From positions 556,937 through 620,936 of the forward strand of contig NZ_OBEH01000002.1 in assembly GCF_900215465.1 (NCBI RefSeq): DNA of 64,000 nt, read 5' to 3'. Positions within the stretch are counted from its first letter, which is position 1. Each line of letters starts with the position of its first letter. The notes beneath the pieces were generated by a model. It searched no databases and was not told where the DNA came from. It saw nothing but the letters and a program-made list of their open reading frames with translations. The stretch comes from Flagellimonas pacifica. Its GTDB lineage: Bacteria > Bacteroidota > Bacteroidia > Flavobacteriales > Flavobacteriaceae. Of the stretch, positions 17,419 through 26,300 are shown in pieces. Both the position numbers and the translations under genes were made by a program.

Positions 17419-19452
17419 ATGGAGATAAAGACGGTACTTCTTATTATTCTTGCGGCAATCGTTGCGCTTACCGTCGTAGTTTACCAATACTTTTATAAAA
17501 ACAGCAAAAAAGGGCAGCTAAAGGTAATCTTGGCAGGCTTGCGGTTTATTGCACTTTTTAGTGCGTTGTTATTGTTGGTCAACCCCAAGTTTACAAAACA
17601 AGATTACTTTCTAGAAAAAGCCAATCTTATCCTATTGGTTGATGATAGCGAATCCATACTTGAGGCCACAGATAAAAATACAATTACTGATAAAGTAAAC
17701 AAGGTTGTAGCAGATGAAAAGTTGAATAATCGTTTTGAGATTCAACAATACGCTTTTGGAACAAAGCTTCAGCAAGTTGACTCCTTGAATTTTGAATGGA
17801 AGAACACGGACATAGAGAAAGCCCTTTCTACAACGGATGAAATCTTTGCAAATAACACCAATGCAATAGTTCTATTTACAGATGGCAACCAAACCCTTGG
17901 TAGAGATTATGCCTTTACAAGTTTAAGTGGTGATTTATCTGTTTACCCTGTAATTGTAGGTGATACCACAACATATGAGGATATTTCAATTGGACTGGTA
18001 AACAGCAATACCTATGCTTTCTTAAAAAACAAGTTTCCCGTGGAGGCGACCGTTTTTTACAATGGAACTAAGAGCATTTCAAAAACCCTTACCATTGCTG
18101 TAAATGGCGAATTGGTACATCGGGAACGTTTGACTTTTGGAGCGAATGAGAATAGCAAGACTGTTACCAAACTTATAGAAGCCAAGTCCATTGGGGTGAA
18201 ATCAATTAAAATCGAGATGGAACCCCTGGATAACGAAAAAAACAAGTTCAACAATAGTAAGCAAACGGCAGTAGAGGTAATTGATGAAAAGACAAATGTT
18301 GCTATTATATCAGACATGTCTCATCCTGACATTGGAGCTTTAAAGAAATCCATTGAGACGAATGAACAGCGCTCTGTGTCCATATTAAAACCAACAGTTG
18401 CAGAAGATAGATTAGCAACTGTTGACCTCTTTATTTTATATCAACCCAATCACAAGTTTAAATCGGTTTATGATTTTATTGCTAAATCAAAATCTAATAG
18501 TTTCACCATTTGTGGCACCAAAACAAATTGGGGTTTTCTAAATCAGGCCCAGGAGAACTTCTTCAAAGAAAACTACAACCAAAATGAAGAAATATTACCT
18601 GTTCTAAATAGTGCTTTTGGTGTTTTTGGGTTGGGAAATTTTGAAGTGAAAGATTTTCCTCCTTTAGAGAATAATTTTGGAAGCATTGAACTCAAAAAAA
18701 ATGGGGAGACTATCTTATATCAGAAAATAAAGGGAATAGAATTGGATAACCCTCTTTTCTCAATTTTTGTTGAGGGCAAACAGAAGGAAGCCATATTGTT
18801 TGGGGAGAATATTTGGAAATGGCGAGTACAAAGCTATCGTAACGATCAAAATTTTGAAAACTTTGATGATTTTATTGGGAAATTGATGGTGTACCTGAGC
18901 AGTAATGATCAAAGAAGTAGATTGGAATTGGATTTTCCTTTGATTTTTGCTAATACGAGTGTGGCAAGGATTCGAGCATCATACTTTGATGAAAGCTATA
19001 GTTTTGACTCGGATGCTAATATCAAGATAACTGTCAAAGATTCTGCCAATGATTTTTCCAGAGAATCTCCCATGTTGCTAAAACGCTCTTTCTTTGAAGT
19101 GGACCTAAGTGATTTGGAAGCGGGCGATTATGTTTTTACAGTAACCGTTGAAGGGGAAAATTTGAAGCGGTCTGGGTCTTTTAAGATTCTCGATTTTAAT
19201 CCAGAAAAGCAAATGATTTCTGCCAATTACAATAAACTTCAAAGATTGGCAATAAATACTAATGGAAAAGTTTATTTTCCGGAGGATATCGACTTGTTAA
19301 TAAGTGATTTATCCAAATCAGAACAATACACTCCAATCCAAAAGAGCAAGCAAAATGTCGTATCTTTAATCGATTTTAAAGTCTTGCTTGGCCTAATAGT
19401 ATTGGCCCTTTCATTAGAATGGTTTATCAGAAAATATAACGGATTAATATAA
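17419..19452 (+). CDS. VWA-domain membrane protein
   Basis: A 677-residue protein with two N-terminal membrane helices (about residues 5-23 and 35-52), a large extracytoplasmic part and a C-terminal membrane helix (FKVLLGLIVLALSLEWFI near 651-668). A von Willebrand A-like domain starts at LILLVDDSESI, with a degenerate MIDAS (DDSES, later FTDGNQT). Proteins of this layout occur in Bacteroidota as BatA/BatB-like or gliding-associated envelope proteins; the exact role is unknown. I chose ATG at 17419 (MEIKTVLL), 5 nt after the fabG stop; the longer frame from 17335 overlaps fabG and lacks homologous character. Confidence 0.82.
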   Translation: MEIKTVLLIILAAIVALTVVVYQYFYKNSKKGQLKVILAGLRFIALFSALLLLVNPKFTKQDYFLEKANLILLVDDSESILEATDKNTITDKVNKVVADEKLNNRFEIQQYAFGTKLQQVDSLNFEWKNTDIEKALSTTDEIFANNTNAIVLFTDGNQTLGRDYAFTSLSGDLSVYPVIVGDTTTYEDISIGLVNSNTYAFLKNKFPVEATVFYNGTKSISKTLTIAVNGELVHRERLTFGANENSKTVTKLIEAKSIGVKSIKIEMEPLDNEKNKFNNSKQTAVEVIDEKTNVAIISDMSHPDIGALKKSIETNEQRSVSILKPTVAEDRLATVDLFILYQPNHKFKSVYDFIAKSKSNSFTICGTKTNWGFLNQAQENFFKENYNQNEEILPVLNSAFGVFGLGNFEVKDFPPLENNFGSIELKKNGETILYQKIKGIELDNPLFSIFVEGKQKEAILFGENIWKWRVQSYRNDQNFENFDDFIGKLMVYLSSNDQRSRLELDFPLIFANTSVARIRASYFDESYSFDSDANIKITVKDSANDFSRESPMLLKRSFFEVDLSDLEAGDYVFTVTVEGENLKRSGSFKILDFNPEKQMISANYNKLQRLAINTNGKVYFPEDIDLLISDLSKSEQYTPIQKSKQNVVSLIDFKVLLGLIVLALSLEWFIRKYNGLI

Positions 19453-19462
19453 AATAGATAAA

Positions 19463-20275
19463 ATGGATAGATTACCTAGAATTGCTTTGCCTGCGGTTTT
19501 TATTGCGATTGTTTTAATTATTTTACTTTCAAAATCAATCGTACGAATAGGACCCGGTGAGGGAGGCGTATTATTTAGACCTGCTGGAGGTGGAGTTGTA
19601 ACGGATATTACCTACGGAGAAGGATGGCATATTGTGGCACCATGGAACGACATGTTGATTCATAAAGTACGTCAACAATCCATTTCGGATGAGATGAACG
19701 TACTTTCGGTTAATGGACTTGAAGTAAAAGTAAATGGAACAATCTGGTTTGAGCCCGAGTACAAAAACCTCGGTTTTTTGATAAAAACAAAAGGAGAGGA
19801 ATATATCCTTGAACTGTTAAACCCAGCAATTAACGCAGCTGCACGAAGTGTAGTGGGACGTTATACCCCTGAACAGTTGTATTCGAGCAAGCGAGATGTT
19901 ATTGAGCAAGAAATTCTTGATGAAGTTCGTAATGAATTGGAAGGTCAGTTTCTTAACGTTAAAAGAGTTTTGGTTGAAGATGTAAAATTGCCACCTACCA
20001 TTAAGGAGGCAATAGAACGTAAACTAAAACAAGAGCAAGAATCATTGGAGTATGAATTCCGATTGGTCACGGCAAAAAAGGAAGCTGAGAAAGTTACTAT
20101 AGAAGCTCAAGGTAAGGCAGATGCAAACCGAATATTAAGTGCTTCATTAACCGATAAGATACTTCAAGATAAAGGGATAGATGCTACCTTAGAGCTTTCA
20201 AAATCACCCAACTCAAAAGTAGTGGTTGTTGGTAGTGGTGATTCTGGATTGCCTTTAATTTTGGGAAATAACTAA
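19463..20275 (+). CDS. Prohibitin-like SPFH-domain membrane protein
   Basis: A 270-residue protein with one N-terminal membrane helix (about 7-25), an SPFH/band 7 domain (about 25-190; RIGPGEGGVLFRPAGGGV, FLIKTKGEEYILELLNPAINAA, YSSKRDVIEQEI) and a helical C-terminal part rich in Lys, Glu and Ala that probably oligomerises. Such proteins form ring or cage assemblies in the inner membrane and affect membrane domains or FtsH-type proteolysis. It is 10 nt after the VWA gene. The his leader begins 46 nt downstream with no terminator in between that I can see. Confidence 0.9.
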   Translation: MDRLPRIALPAVFIAIVLIILLSKSIVRIGPGEGGVLFRPAGGGVVTDITYGEGWHIVAPWNDMLIHKVRQQSISDEMNVLSVNGLEVKVNGTIWFEPEYKNLGFLIKTKGEEYILELLNPAINAAARSVVGRYTPEQLYSSKRDVIEQEILDEVRNELEGQFLNVKRVLVEDVKLPPTIKEAIERKLKQEQESLEYEFRLVTAKKEAEKVTIEAQGKADANRILSASLTDKILQDKGIDATLELSKSPNSKVVVVGSGDSGLPLILGNN

Positions 20276-20286
20276 ATAAGGCTTTT

Positions 20287-20313
20287 TTGATAAAAAAATA
20301 TATTCTACTTTTG
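20287..20313 (+). promoter_or_regulatory. Putative his operon promoter
   Basis: TTG at 20287-20289 and TACTTTTG at 20306-20313 (16-nt spacer) match the Bacteroidota promoter pattern. Transcription would start near 20320, almost at the leader-peptide ATG (20322). The leader RNA would thus begin with the hisL coding region. Confidence 0.5.
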
Positions 20314-20321
20314 AAATCGAA

Positions 20322-20378
20322 ATGAGAAATAAAAACACACATCATCACCATTTTTATACTTGCCCTCAAGCGAGATAG
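20322..20378 (+). CDS. hisL: his operon leader peptide
   Basis: An 18-codon ORF, ATG at 20322 to TAG at 20378, reading MRNKNTHHHHFYTCPQAR. Four consecutive His codons (20340-20351) precede the hisG gene by about 125 nt. A strong terminator hairpin sits between them. This is the layout of a his attenuation leader: slow translation at the His codons when charged tRNA-His is scarce would change the folding of the downstream RNA. A run of four His in a random short ORF at exactly this place is very unlikely. Confidence 0.88.
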   Translation: MRNKNTHHHHFYTCPQAR

Positions 20379-20441
20379 AAATGTATTGTTGTTTTTAAAT
20401 ATATTCTAACCCGTTTGAGAAATCAAACGGGTTTTGTTTTT
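20365..20441 (+). promoter_or_regulatory. his attenuator: antiterminator / terminator switch
   Basis: The terminator is an 11-bp stem, AACCCGTTTGA (20408-20418) with TCAAACGGGTT (20423-20433), a GAAA loop, then TTGTTTTTA. Its 5' arm can instead pair with CTCAAGCG (20365-20372), which lies in the last codons of hisL, using CGTTTGAG (20412-20419): eight pairs including one G-U. A ribosome stalled at the His codons leaves 20365-20372 free, so the antiterminator forms and hisG is read. A ribosome reaching the stop codon covers it, so the terminator forms. The pairing is seen in the sequence; the mechanism is inferred from enterobacterial his attenuation. Confidence 0.82.
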
Positions 20442-20476
20442 AGACCAGTTTGGTTTCCAAACAAAATGTAACAGAA

Positions 20477-21334
20477 ATGACTAGAATTAGAATAGCGGTT
20501 CAAAAAAGTGGACGCTTAAATGAGGATTCTCTCAAAATTTTAAAAGACTGTGGAATTTCAATTGATAATGGAAAAGATCAGTTAAAGGCGACAGCACGCA
20601 ACTTTCCTTTGGAAGTCTTTTACCTCAGGAATGGCGATATTCCTCAATATCTAAGAGATGGAGTAGTGGATATTGCCATTATTGGAGAAAATGTTTTGGT
20701 TGAAAAAGGTTCTGATATTGATACCAAGGAAAAACTTAATTTCTCCAAATGTCGTGTATGTTTGGCAGTGCCTAAAGGAATGAAGTATAACTCTGTTAAA
20801 GACCTTGAAGGAAAACGTATCGCTACTTCTTACCCAAATACGGTAAAAGGGTATCTAGAATCTAAAGGGGTGTCGGCGGATTTGCACATTATTAATGGTT
20901 CGGTAGAAATAGCACCCAACATTGGTTTGGCAGATGGTATTTGTGATATTGTTTCCAGCGGTAGTACACTTTTTAAAAACAATTTAAAAGAGGTCGAAGT
21001 AATTCTAAAAAGCGAAGCCGTACTTGCAATTTCCCCTCAAATCTCAGAAGAACGTATAGAAATTCTGGAAAAACTTCGATTTCGGATAAAATCTGTACTT
21101 CAAGCGCGTCAAAATAAATATGTATTGCTGAATGCTCCCAATAATAAATTGGATGAAATCATTTCAATTTTACCTGGGATGAGAAGTCCTACGGTTTTAC
21201 CATTGGCTGAAGAAGGATGGAGTTCTGTGCACACGGTAATCAATCGTGATACTTTTTGGGAGGTCATTGACGAATTGAAACAAGCTGGAGCTGAGGGCAT
21301 TCTGGTATGTCCTATTGAGAAAATGGTACTGTAA
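20477..21334 (+). CDS. hisG: ATP phosphoribosyltransferase (long form)
   Basis: A 285-residue first enzyme of histidine synthesis, joining ATP and PRPP. The start MTRIRIAVQKSGRL and the segments VVDIAIIGENVL, IATSYPNTVKGYLE and GLADGICDIVSSGSTL (PRPP-binding) are diagnostic. The C-terminal part (about 215-285, MRSPTVLPLAEEGWSSVHTV) is the His-binding regulatory domain of the long form, so the enzyme is probably feedback-inhibited and needs no HisZ. ATG at 20477 is chosen over an in-frame upstream codon at 20450 because the conserved sequence begins there. Confidence 0.97.
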   Translation: MTRIRIAVQKSGRLNEDSLKILKDCGISIDNGKDQLKATARNFPLEVFYLRNGDIPQYLRDGVVDIAIIGENVLVEKGSDIDTKEKLNFSKCRVCLAVPKGMKYNSVKDLEGKRIATSYPNTVKGYLESKGVSADLHIINGSVEIAPNIGLADGICDIVSSGSTLFKNNLKEVEVILKSEAVLAISPQISEERIEILEKLRFRIKSVLQARQNKYVLLNAPNNKLDEIISILPGMRSPTVLPLAEEGWSSVHTVINRDTFWEVIDELKQAGAEGILVCPIEKMVL

Positions 21335-21335
21335 T

Positions 21336-21755
21336 ATGTTTAAAATAGACTTTATAGATCAAAAGGATAAACAAACAATAATTCCTTTTTTGAGTAAACT
21401 TGATAGTTCGATTTCGGTTCAGACGCTCAATGAGAGGCTTAATGACATGTTTTCCAATGGATATCAATGTATTGGTATATATGATGATACAAAGCTTATA
21501 GGAATTTCCGGCTTATGGATTTTGACCAAGTATTATATAGGTAAGCACGTTGAACCAGACAATGTATTTATTTTACCTGAATACCAAGGAAAAAATTTAG
21601 GTAAACAGCTTGTAGAGTGGATTTTTGACTATGCCAAGTCTATTGACTGTGAAGGTTCAGAGCTTAATTGTTATTCAAAGAACGAGGCTGGTCAAAAATT
21701 TTGGGAAAGCCAAGGTTACAAAGTGGTAGGTTACCACTATCAAAAAAAATTCTGA
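21336..21755 (+). CDS. GNAT family N-acetyltransferase (in his operon)
   Basis: A 139-residue acetyltransferase of the GNAT fold, with acetyl-CoA-binding motif A in ILPEYQGKNLGKQLVEWIF (near residues 79-97) and the C-terminal NEAGQKFWESQGYKVVGYHY. Its ATG comes one base after the hisG stop, so it is translated from the his mRNA. The substrate is unknown. The placement is an inferred link to histidine or amino-acid metabolism; it could equally be a passenger. I set the start at 21336 (MFKIDFI), since the longer frame from 21315 overlaps hisG. Confidence 0.85.
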   Translation: MFKIDFIDQKDKQTIIPFLSKLDSSISVQTLNERLNDMFSNGYQCIGIYDDTKLIGISGLWILTKYYIGKHVEPDNVFILPEYQGKNLGKQLVEWIFDYAKSIDCEGSELNCYSKNEAGQKFWESQGYKVVGYHYQKKF

Positions 21756-21761
21756 AAAGGC

Positions 21762-23051
21762 ATGACAATAATAAGATATCCAAAACGGAAAAATTGGGAG
21801 GAAATCTTAAAACGACCTACCCAAACGGTTGCCGACATTGAAGAAACTGTTACTTCAATTTTTTCAGAAGTAAAAGATTGTGGAGATGTGGTTGTTAGGG
21901 ATTATACCGAAAAATTTGACAAGGTCAAACTGGATTCTTTTTTGGTATCAGCAGAAGAATTGGAAAGCGCCTCTACCCGAATTTCGGAAGATCTAAAAGA
22001 TGCTATTTCTTTGGCAAAGAGAAATATTTCACGATTCCATTCCGTACAGAAAACTGAAAAGATTCAACTGGACACCATGCCCGGAGTAAGCTGTTGGCAG
22101 GAAAAAAGACCCATACAAAAAGTAGGTTTGTACATTCCGGGCGGTACGGCGCCGCTGTTTTCAACAATTTTGATGCTTGCCGTGCCAGCCAAGATTGCAG
22201 GTTGTGAGGAAATTGTACTTTGTACGCCACCTGACGAAAACGGAGAGGTGAACCCAGCTATTTTGTTTACAGCCAACCTTTGCGGAATTACTAAAGTTTT
22301 TAAAGTAGGGGGTATTCAGGCCATTGCAGGAATGACATTTGGCACGGAAACCATTCCCAAAGTGTATAAAATATTTGGTCCTGGAAATCAATATGTAACC
22401 GTTGCAAAGCAGTTGGCGACAAAGTATGGAGTTGCCATTGATATGCCTGCAGGTCCAAGTGAATTATTGGTGGTTGCCGATGATACGGCAAAGCCCTCTT
22501 TTGTAGCTTCTGATTTGTTGAGTCAAGCAGAACATGGTGCAGATAGTCAAGTTGTTTTGATTTCAATCTCCGAAAACTTATTGAACAAAGTAACCCAAGA
22601 AATCGAAAACCAACTAAAAAAGTTGCCGCGTGAAGAAATTGCTGAAAAAGCCATAGCAAATAGTAAGTTGATTTTGATAGAGAATGATGCAACGGCTATT
22701 GATTTGATTAATGAATATGGCCCAGAGCATTTTATTGTTTGTGTTGAAAATGAAAGTTTTTACATCAACAACATCCAGAATGCTGGTTCTGTATTTATTG
22801 GGAATTATACCCCCGAAAGTGCAGGAGATTATGCATCGGGAACCAACCACACTTTGCCTACAAATGGGTATGCAAAACAATACAGTGGTGTGAATCTGGA
22901 TAGTTTTATGAAAAGTATGACCTTTCAAAAAATAACCAAAGAAGGTATTAAAGGAATTGGGAGTGCGGTTGAACTCATGGCAGAAGCCGAAGGCTTGCAG
23001 GCCCACAAAAACGCAATGACACTTAGATTGAATAGTATTAAGGAAAATTAA
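21762..23051 (+). CDS. hisD: Histidinol dehydrogenase
   Basis: A 429-residue zinc enzyme performing the last two oxidations to histidine with NAD. Seen: VGLYIPGGTAPLFSTILML (near residues 120-138), GPGNQYVTVAKQLA, IDMPAGPSELLVVAD, SDLLSQAEHGADSQVVLI with zinc Gln and His, YGPEHFIV with the catalytic Glu-His pair, and SGTNHTLPTNGYAKQYSGV. Full length. It lies 6 nt after the GNAT gene. Confidence 0.97.
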   Translation: MTIIRYPKRKNWEEILKRPTQTVADIEETVTSIFSEVKDCGDVVVRDYTEKFDKVKLDSFLVSAEELESASTRISEDLKDAISLAKRNISRFHSVQKTEKIQLDTMPGVSCWQEKRPIQKVGLYIPGGTAPLFSTILMLAVPAKIAGCEEIVLCTPPDENGEVNPAILFTANLCGITKVFKVGGIQAIAGMTFGTETIPKVYKIFGPGNQYVTVAKQLATKYGVAIDMPAGPSELLVVADDTAKPSFVASDLLSQAEHGADSQVVLISISENLLNKVTQEIENQLKKLPREEIAEKAIANSKLILIENDATAIDLINEYGPEHFIVCVENESFYINNIQNAGSVFIGNYTPESAGDYASGTNHTLPTNGYAKQYSGVNLDSFMKSMTFQKITKEGIKGIGSAVELMAEAEGLQAHKNAMTLRLNSIKEN

Positions 23052-23065
23052 ACCCCGGCTACAAC

Positions 23066-23090
23066 TGTCATCCTGAACTTGTCGAAGGAG
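23066..23090. repeat. REP-like short interspersed repeat, copy 1
   Basis: The sequence TCATCCTGAACTTGTCGAAGGAG lies at 23068-23090 in the hisD-hisC gap. It resembles a short intergenic repeat (consensus near TCATCCTGAGCTTGTCGAAGGA) that I recall from many Bacteroidota genomes. A diverged copy with 19 of 23 identical bases is at 51577-51599. TCCT/AGGA and CTT/AAG are self-complementary, so it may fold into a small hairpin inside the his mRNA. Confidence 0.5.
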
Positions 23091-23111
23091 CAGTCATTAT
23101 CTATTATAAGG

Positions 23112-24158
23112 ATGGAAAATTTTGATTTAAATAAACTGGTTCGAGAAACTGTGAAGGATTTAAAACCATATTCTTCGGCCAGGGATGAGTATGTTTCCGA
23201 TGGTTCCGAAATGATTTTTTTGGACGCCAACGAAAACCCTTTTGAAAATGGGGTCAACCGATATCCCGATCCACAGCAGAGAAGTCTCAAAACTTTGTTG
23301 GCAAAACAACTAAAGGTTTCTGAGGAGAACATTTTATTGGGCAATGGAAGTGACGAAGTGTTGGATTTGATTTTCAGGGCTTTTTGTGAGCCAAATCAGG
23401 ACAACGTAATTACTTTGCCTCCCACTTATGGAATGTATAAAGTACTGTCAGATATCAATGCTATTGAAAATAGAGAAGTTTTACTGACAACGGATTTTGA
23501 ACCAGATGTATCTGTAATCCTGAATACTGCAGATGAAAAATCCAAGGCCACTTTTGTTTGCTCACCAAACAATCCAACTGGCAATGCCTTTTCACAAGAA
23601 CGTATCAAACTATTATTGGAAAACTTTAATGGGCTTGTGATTATTGATGAGGCTTATATTGATTTCTCAGCAAATGAAAGTTGGGTTTCTTGTTTGGAGA
23701 ATTACCCCAATTTAATTGTCACCCAAACGCTTTCCAAAGCTTATGGCATGGCTGGAATTCGATTGGGAGTTTGTTACGCCTCAAAAGAGATTATATCAAT
23801 TTTAAATAAGATAAAACCGCCATATAATGTAAACCAACTGACTCAGGATAGGGCATTGGATAGAGTGGTGGCTTCCAAACAGGTTAAAGCAGAAGTCGAA
23901 AGAATTTTAAAGGAAAGGGATTTACTTGTCGAAGCCTTAAAAGGATTAAGTTTTGTGGAAACCATATATCCAAGTGATGCCAATTTCTTGTTGGTCAAAG
24001 TGGATAATGCTGATCAAAGGTATCAAGAGCTTCTGGAAGCGAATGTGGTCGTTCGGAACAGAAGCAATCAACCCTTATGTGAGAATACATTGAGATTCAC
24101 CGTGGGGACATTAGAAGAAAATAAAAAATTAATGGCCATTTTAAAAGAGATAGGGTAA
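23112..24158 (+). CDS. hisC: Histidinol-phosphate aminotransferase
   Basis: A 348-residue PLP-dependent fold-type I aminotransferase converting imidazole-acetol phosphate to histidinol phosphate. Seen: [18 protein letters not shown] (substrate region, near residues 39-56), [45 protein letters not shown] (PLP Lys in LSKAY) and the C-terminal RFTVGT. ATG at 23112 ([10 protein letters not shown]) is preceded by AAGG. The longer frame from 23079 begins within the REP-like repeat and is unlikely. The last base overlaps hisB. Confidence 0.96.
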   Translation: MENFDLNKLVRETVKDLKPYSSARDEYVSDGSEMIFLDANENPFENGVNRYPDPQQRSLKTLLAKQLKVSEENILLGNGSDEVLDLIFRAFCEPNQDNVITLPPTYGMYKVLSDINAIENREVLLTTDFEPDVSVILNTADEKSKATFVCSPNNPTGNAFSQERIKLLLENFNGLVIIDEAYIDFSANESWVSCLENYPNLIVTQTLSKAYGMAGIRLGVCYASKEIISILNKIKPPYNVNQLTQDRALDRVVASKQVKAEVERILKERDLLVEALKGLSFVETIYPSDANFLLVKVDNADQRYQELLEANVVVRNRSNQPLCENTLRFTVGTLEENKKLMAILKEIG

Positions 24159-25294
24159 TGGGCAAAAAAGTACTTTTTATAGATAGAGATGGCACTATCA
24201 TCAAAGAAACTGCCGATGAACAGATAGATGCTTTTGAAAAAATGATTTTCTATCCGAAAGCATTTACTTTCTTAGGGAAAATTGCAAAAGAATTGGATTA
24301 TGAACTGGTTATGATAACCAATCAAGATGGATTGGGAACAGATATTTTTCCTGAAAATACTTTTTGGCCAGTTCATGATTTTATTTTAAAATCTTTTGAA
24401 AACGAAGGAGTTGTCTTTGATAAGGTTTTTATAGACAGGACATTTCCAAAGGACAATGCGGAAACCCGAAAACCGGGCACTGGAATGTTAACTGAATATT
24501 TTTCTGATTCCTATGATTTGGAGAATTCTTTTGTCATAGGAGATCGCTTAACAGATGTGGAATTAGCCAAAAACCTTGGCGCAAAAGGGATTTTTATTAA
24601 TGATGACACCCATTTGGGAACTGGGGAAATTACGGTGAAACGTGAAGAACTGGATGATTATGTGGAGTTGGAAAGCAATGATTGGGAAAAGATATATGAG
24701 TTTCTAAAGTTGGAAAACAGAGTTTCGGAAATTTCTAGAAAAACCAATGAAACGGATATCAACATCAAATTAAACCTAGACGGTACTGGGAAAAGCAATA
24801 TTGATACTGGTTTAGCATTCTTTGACCATATGTTGGATCAATTGGCCAGACACGGTCAAATGGATTTAAGCATAAAAGTTGAGGGAGATTTGGAAGTAGA
24901 TGAACATCATACCATTGAAGATACTGCAATTGCTTTAGGGGAGGTTTTTGCTAACGCGCTTGGCAATAAATTAGGCATAGAACGGTATGGTTTCTGTTTG
25001 CCCATGGATGATTGCTTGGCACAGGTGGCCATCGATTTTGGAGGTCGGAATTGGTTGGTTTGGGATGCAGATTTCAAGCGTGAAAAAGTTGGGGATATGC
25101 CCACGGAGATGTTTTTGCACTTCTTTAAATCATTCTCTGATGGAGCCAAGGCCAATTTAAATGTAAAAGCAGAGGGCACCAATGAGCACCATAAAATTGA
25201 AGCCATTTTCAAGGCATTTGCAAAGTCCATTAAAATGGCCGTAAAACAAGATGTTGAAAAGATGGTACTACCATCAACCAAAGGAATGCTATAA
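24158..25294 (+). CDS. hisB: Bifunctional histidinol-phosphatase / imidazoleglycerol-phosphate dehydratase
   Basis: A 378-residue fusion. The N-terminal HAD phosphatase (about 1-170) has FIDRDGTI (Asp nucleophile and acid/base), MITNQDG and the KPGTGM / [12 protein letters not shown] acidic site. The C-terminal dehydratase (about 185-378) has [43 protein letters not shown] and [16 protein letters not shown], with manganese-binding histidine pairs. The fusion matches the gammaproteobacterial and Bacteroidota HisB type and carries out two non-consecutive steps. Its ATG overlaps the hisC stop by one base. Confidence 0.97.
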   Translation: MGKKVLFIDRDGTIIKETADEQIDAFEKMIFYPKAFTFLGKIAKELDYELVMITNQDGLGTDIFPENTFWPVHDFILKSFENEGVVFDKVFIDRTFPKDNAETRKPGTGMLTEYFSDSYDLENSFVIGDRLTDVELAKNLGAKGIFINDDTHLGTGEITVKREELDDYVELESNDWEKIYEFLKLENRVSEISRKTNETDINIKLNLDGTGKSNIDTGLAFFDHMLDQLARHGQMDLSIKVEGDLEVDEHHTIEDTAIALGEVFANALGNKLGIERYGFCLPMDDCLAQVAIDFGGRNWLVWDADFKREKVGDMPTEMFLHFFKSFSDGAKANLNVKAEGTNEHHKIEAIFKAFAKSIKMAVKQDVEKMVLPSTKGML

Positions 25295-25879
25295 ATGAAG
25301 ATTGTAATTGTCAACTATGGCGCTGGTAATATCCAAAGCATCAAGTTTGCCATAAAGCGCTTGGGTTATGAAGCAGTTTTAAGCAATGATGTGGAGGAAA
25401 TCCGTAATGCCGATAAAGTTATTTTTCCAGGTGTGGGAGAGGCCAGTTCTGCCATGAAAAAATTACGGGAAAGTGAATTGGATATGTTGATCCCTGAACT
25501 TAAACAACCTGTCTTGGGTATTTGCTTGGGAATGCAACTCATGTGCAATTCTTCAGAAGAAGGAAATACTAAAGGGCTTGGGATTTTTGATCTAGATGTA
25601 GTGCGCTTTCCAGATTCGGTCAAAGTACCTCAAATAGGATGGAACCAGATTGAAGGATTAAAAACCAATCTGTTCGCAGACATCCCTGAAAGTGCACATA
25701 TTTATTTGGTACATAGTTATTATGCCCCGTTGAGCAACGAAACTATAGCAACTGCTGAATATGCACTTCCATATAGTGCGGCCTTGCGAAAGGATAATTT
25801 TTATGGAACTCAATTTCACCCAGAAAAAAGCAGTGAAATTGGCAATGAAATATTGAAAAACTTTTTAACTGAAATTTAG
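25295..25879 (+). CDS. hisH: Imidazole glycerol phosphate synthase, glutaminase subunit
   Basis: A 194-residue class I glutamine amidotransferase that feeds ammonia to HisF. Seen: VNYGAGNIQSI, PGVGEASSAM, the nucleophile elbow LGICLGMQLMC (Cys near 79), and the His/Glu of the triad in YGTQFHPEKSSEIG. Its ATG directly follows the hisB stop. The partner hisF is four genes downstream at 27592. Confidence 0.97.
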   Translation: MKIVIVNYGAGNIQSIKFAIKRLGYEAVLSNDVEEIRNADKVIFPGVGEASSAMKKLRESELDMLIPELKQPVLGICLGMQLMCNSSEEGNTKGLGIFDLDVVRFPDSVKVPQIGWNQIEGLKTNLFADIPESAHIYLVHSYYAPLSNETIATAEYALPYSAALRKDNFYGTQFHPEKSSEIGNEILKNFLTEI

Positions 25880-26296
25880 ATGGACATTCGCATTTCTTCA
25901 GACAAAAAAGAGCTGGATATCGCAAGGATTCATAAAACCATAAAAGATTCCTATTGGGGTAACTATAGGGATATAGAAATGACCATAAAGACCGTAGAAA
26001 ACTCTATGTGCTTTGGAATATATTCAAGAACTGATGGGATGATGGGGTTTGCACGGGTACTCACGGACAAAGTGGTTTTTGCATACATAATGGATCTTAT
26101 AATTTTTGAGTCGCACAGAGGAAAAGGGCTGGGCAAAATGTTGACGGAGCATATTATGAACCATCCTGAAATAAAAGAAGTGCACACCATTGCACTAAAA
26201 ACAAAAGATGCACATGGGTTATACGAATCCTTTGGTTTTAGTAGGATAAATAATTCACCAATGTGGATGGCAAAAGACAATGCAAAATACAATTGA
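25880..26296 (+). CDS. GNAT family N-acetyltransferase (second in his operon)
   Basis: A 138-residue GNAT protein with an R/Q-x-x-G-x-G/A-like acetyl-CoA motif in [18 protein letters not shown] (near residues 74-91) and the C-terminal [19 protein letters not shown], a pattern seen in small single-domain acetyltransferases. It starts immediately after hisH and ends 4 nt before hisA, so it is part of the his transcript. It is only distantly similar to the first GNAT at 21336. The substrate is unknown. Confidence 0.85.
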   Translation: MDIRISSDKKELDIARIHKTIKDSYWGNYRDIEMTIKTVENSMCFGIYSRTDGMMGFARVLTDKVVFAYIMDLIIFESHRGKGLGKMLTEHIMNHPEIKEVHTIALKTKDAHGLYESFGFSRINNSPMWMAKDNAKYN

Positions 26297-26300
26297 ACAA

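Noticed and set aside
20450..20476. Upstream extension of hisG
   Set aside because: Nine extra residues before the conserved MTRIRIAVQKSGRL start, directly after the attenuator T tract; not seen in the family.
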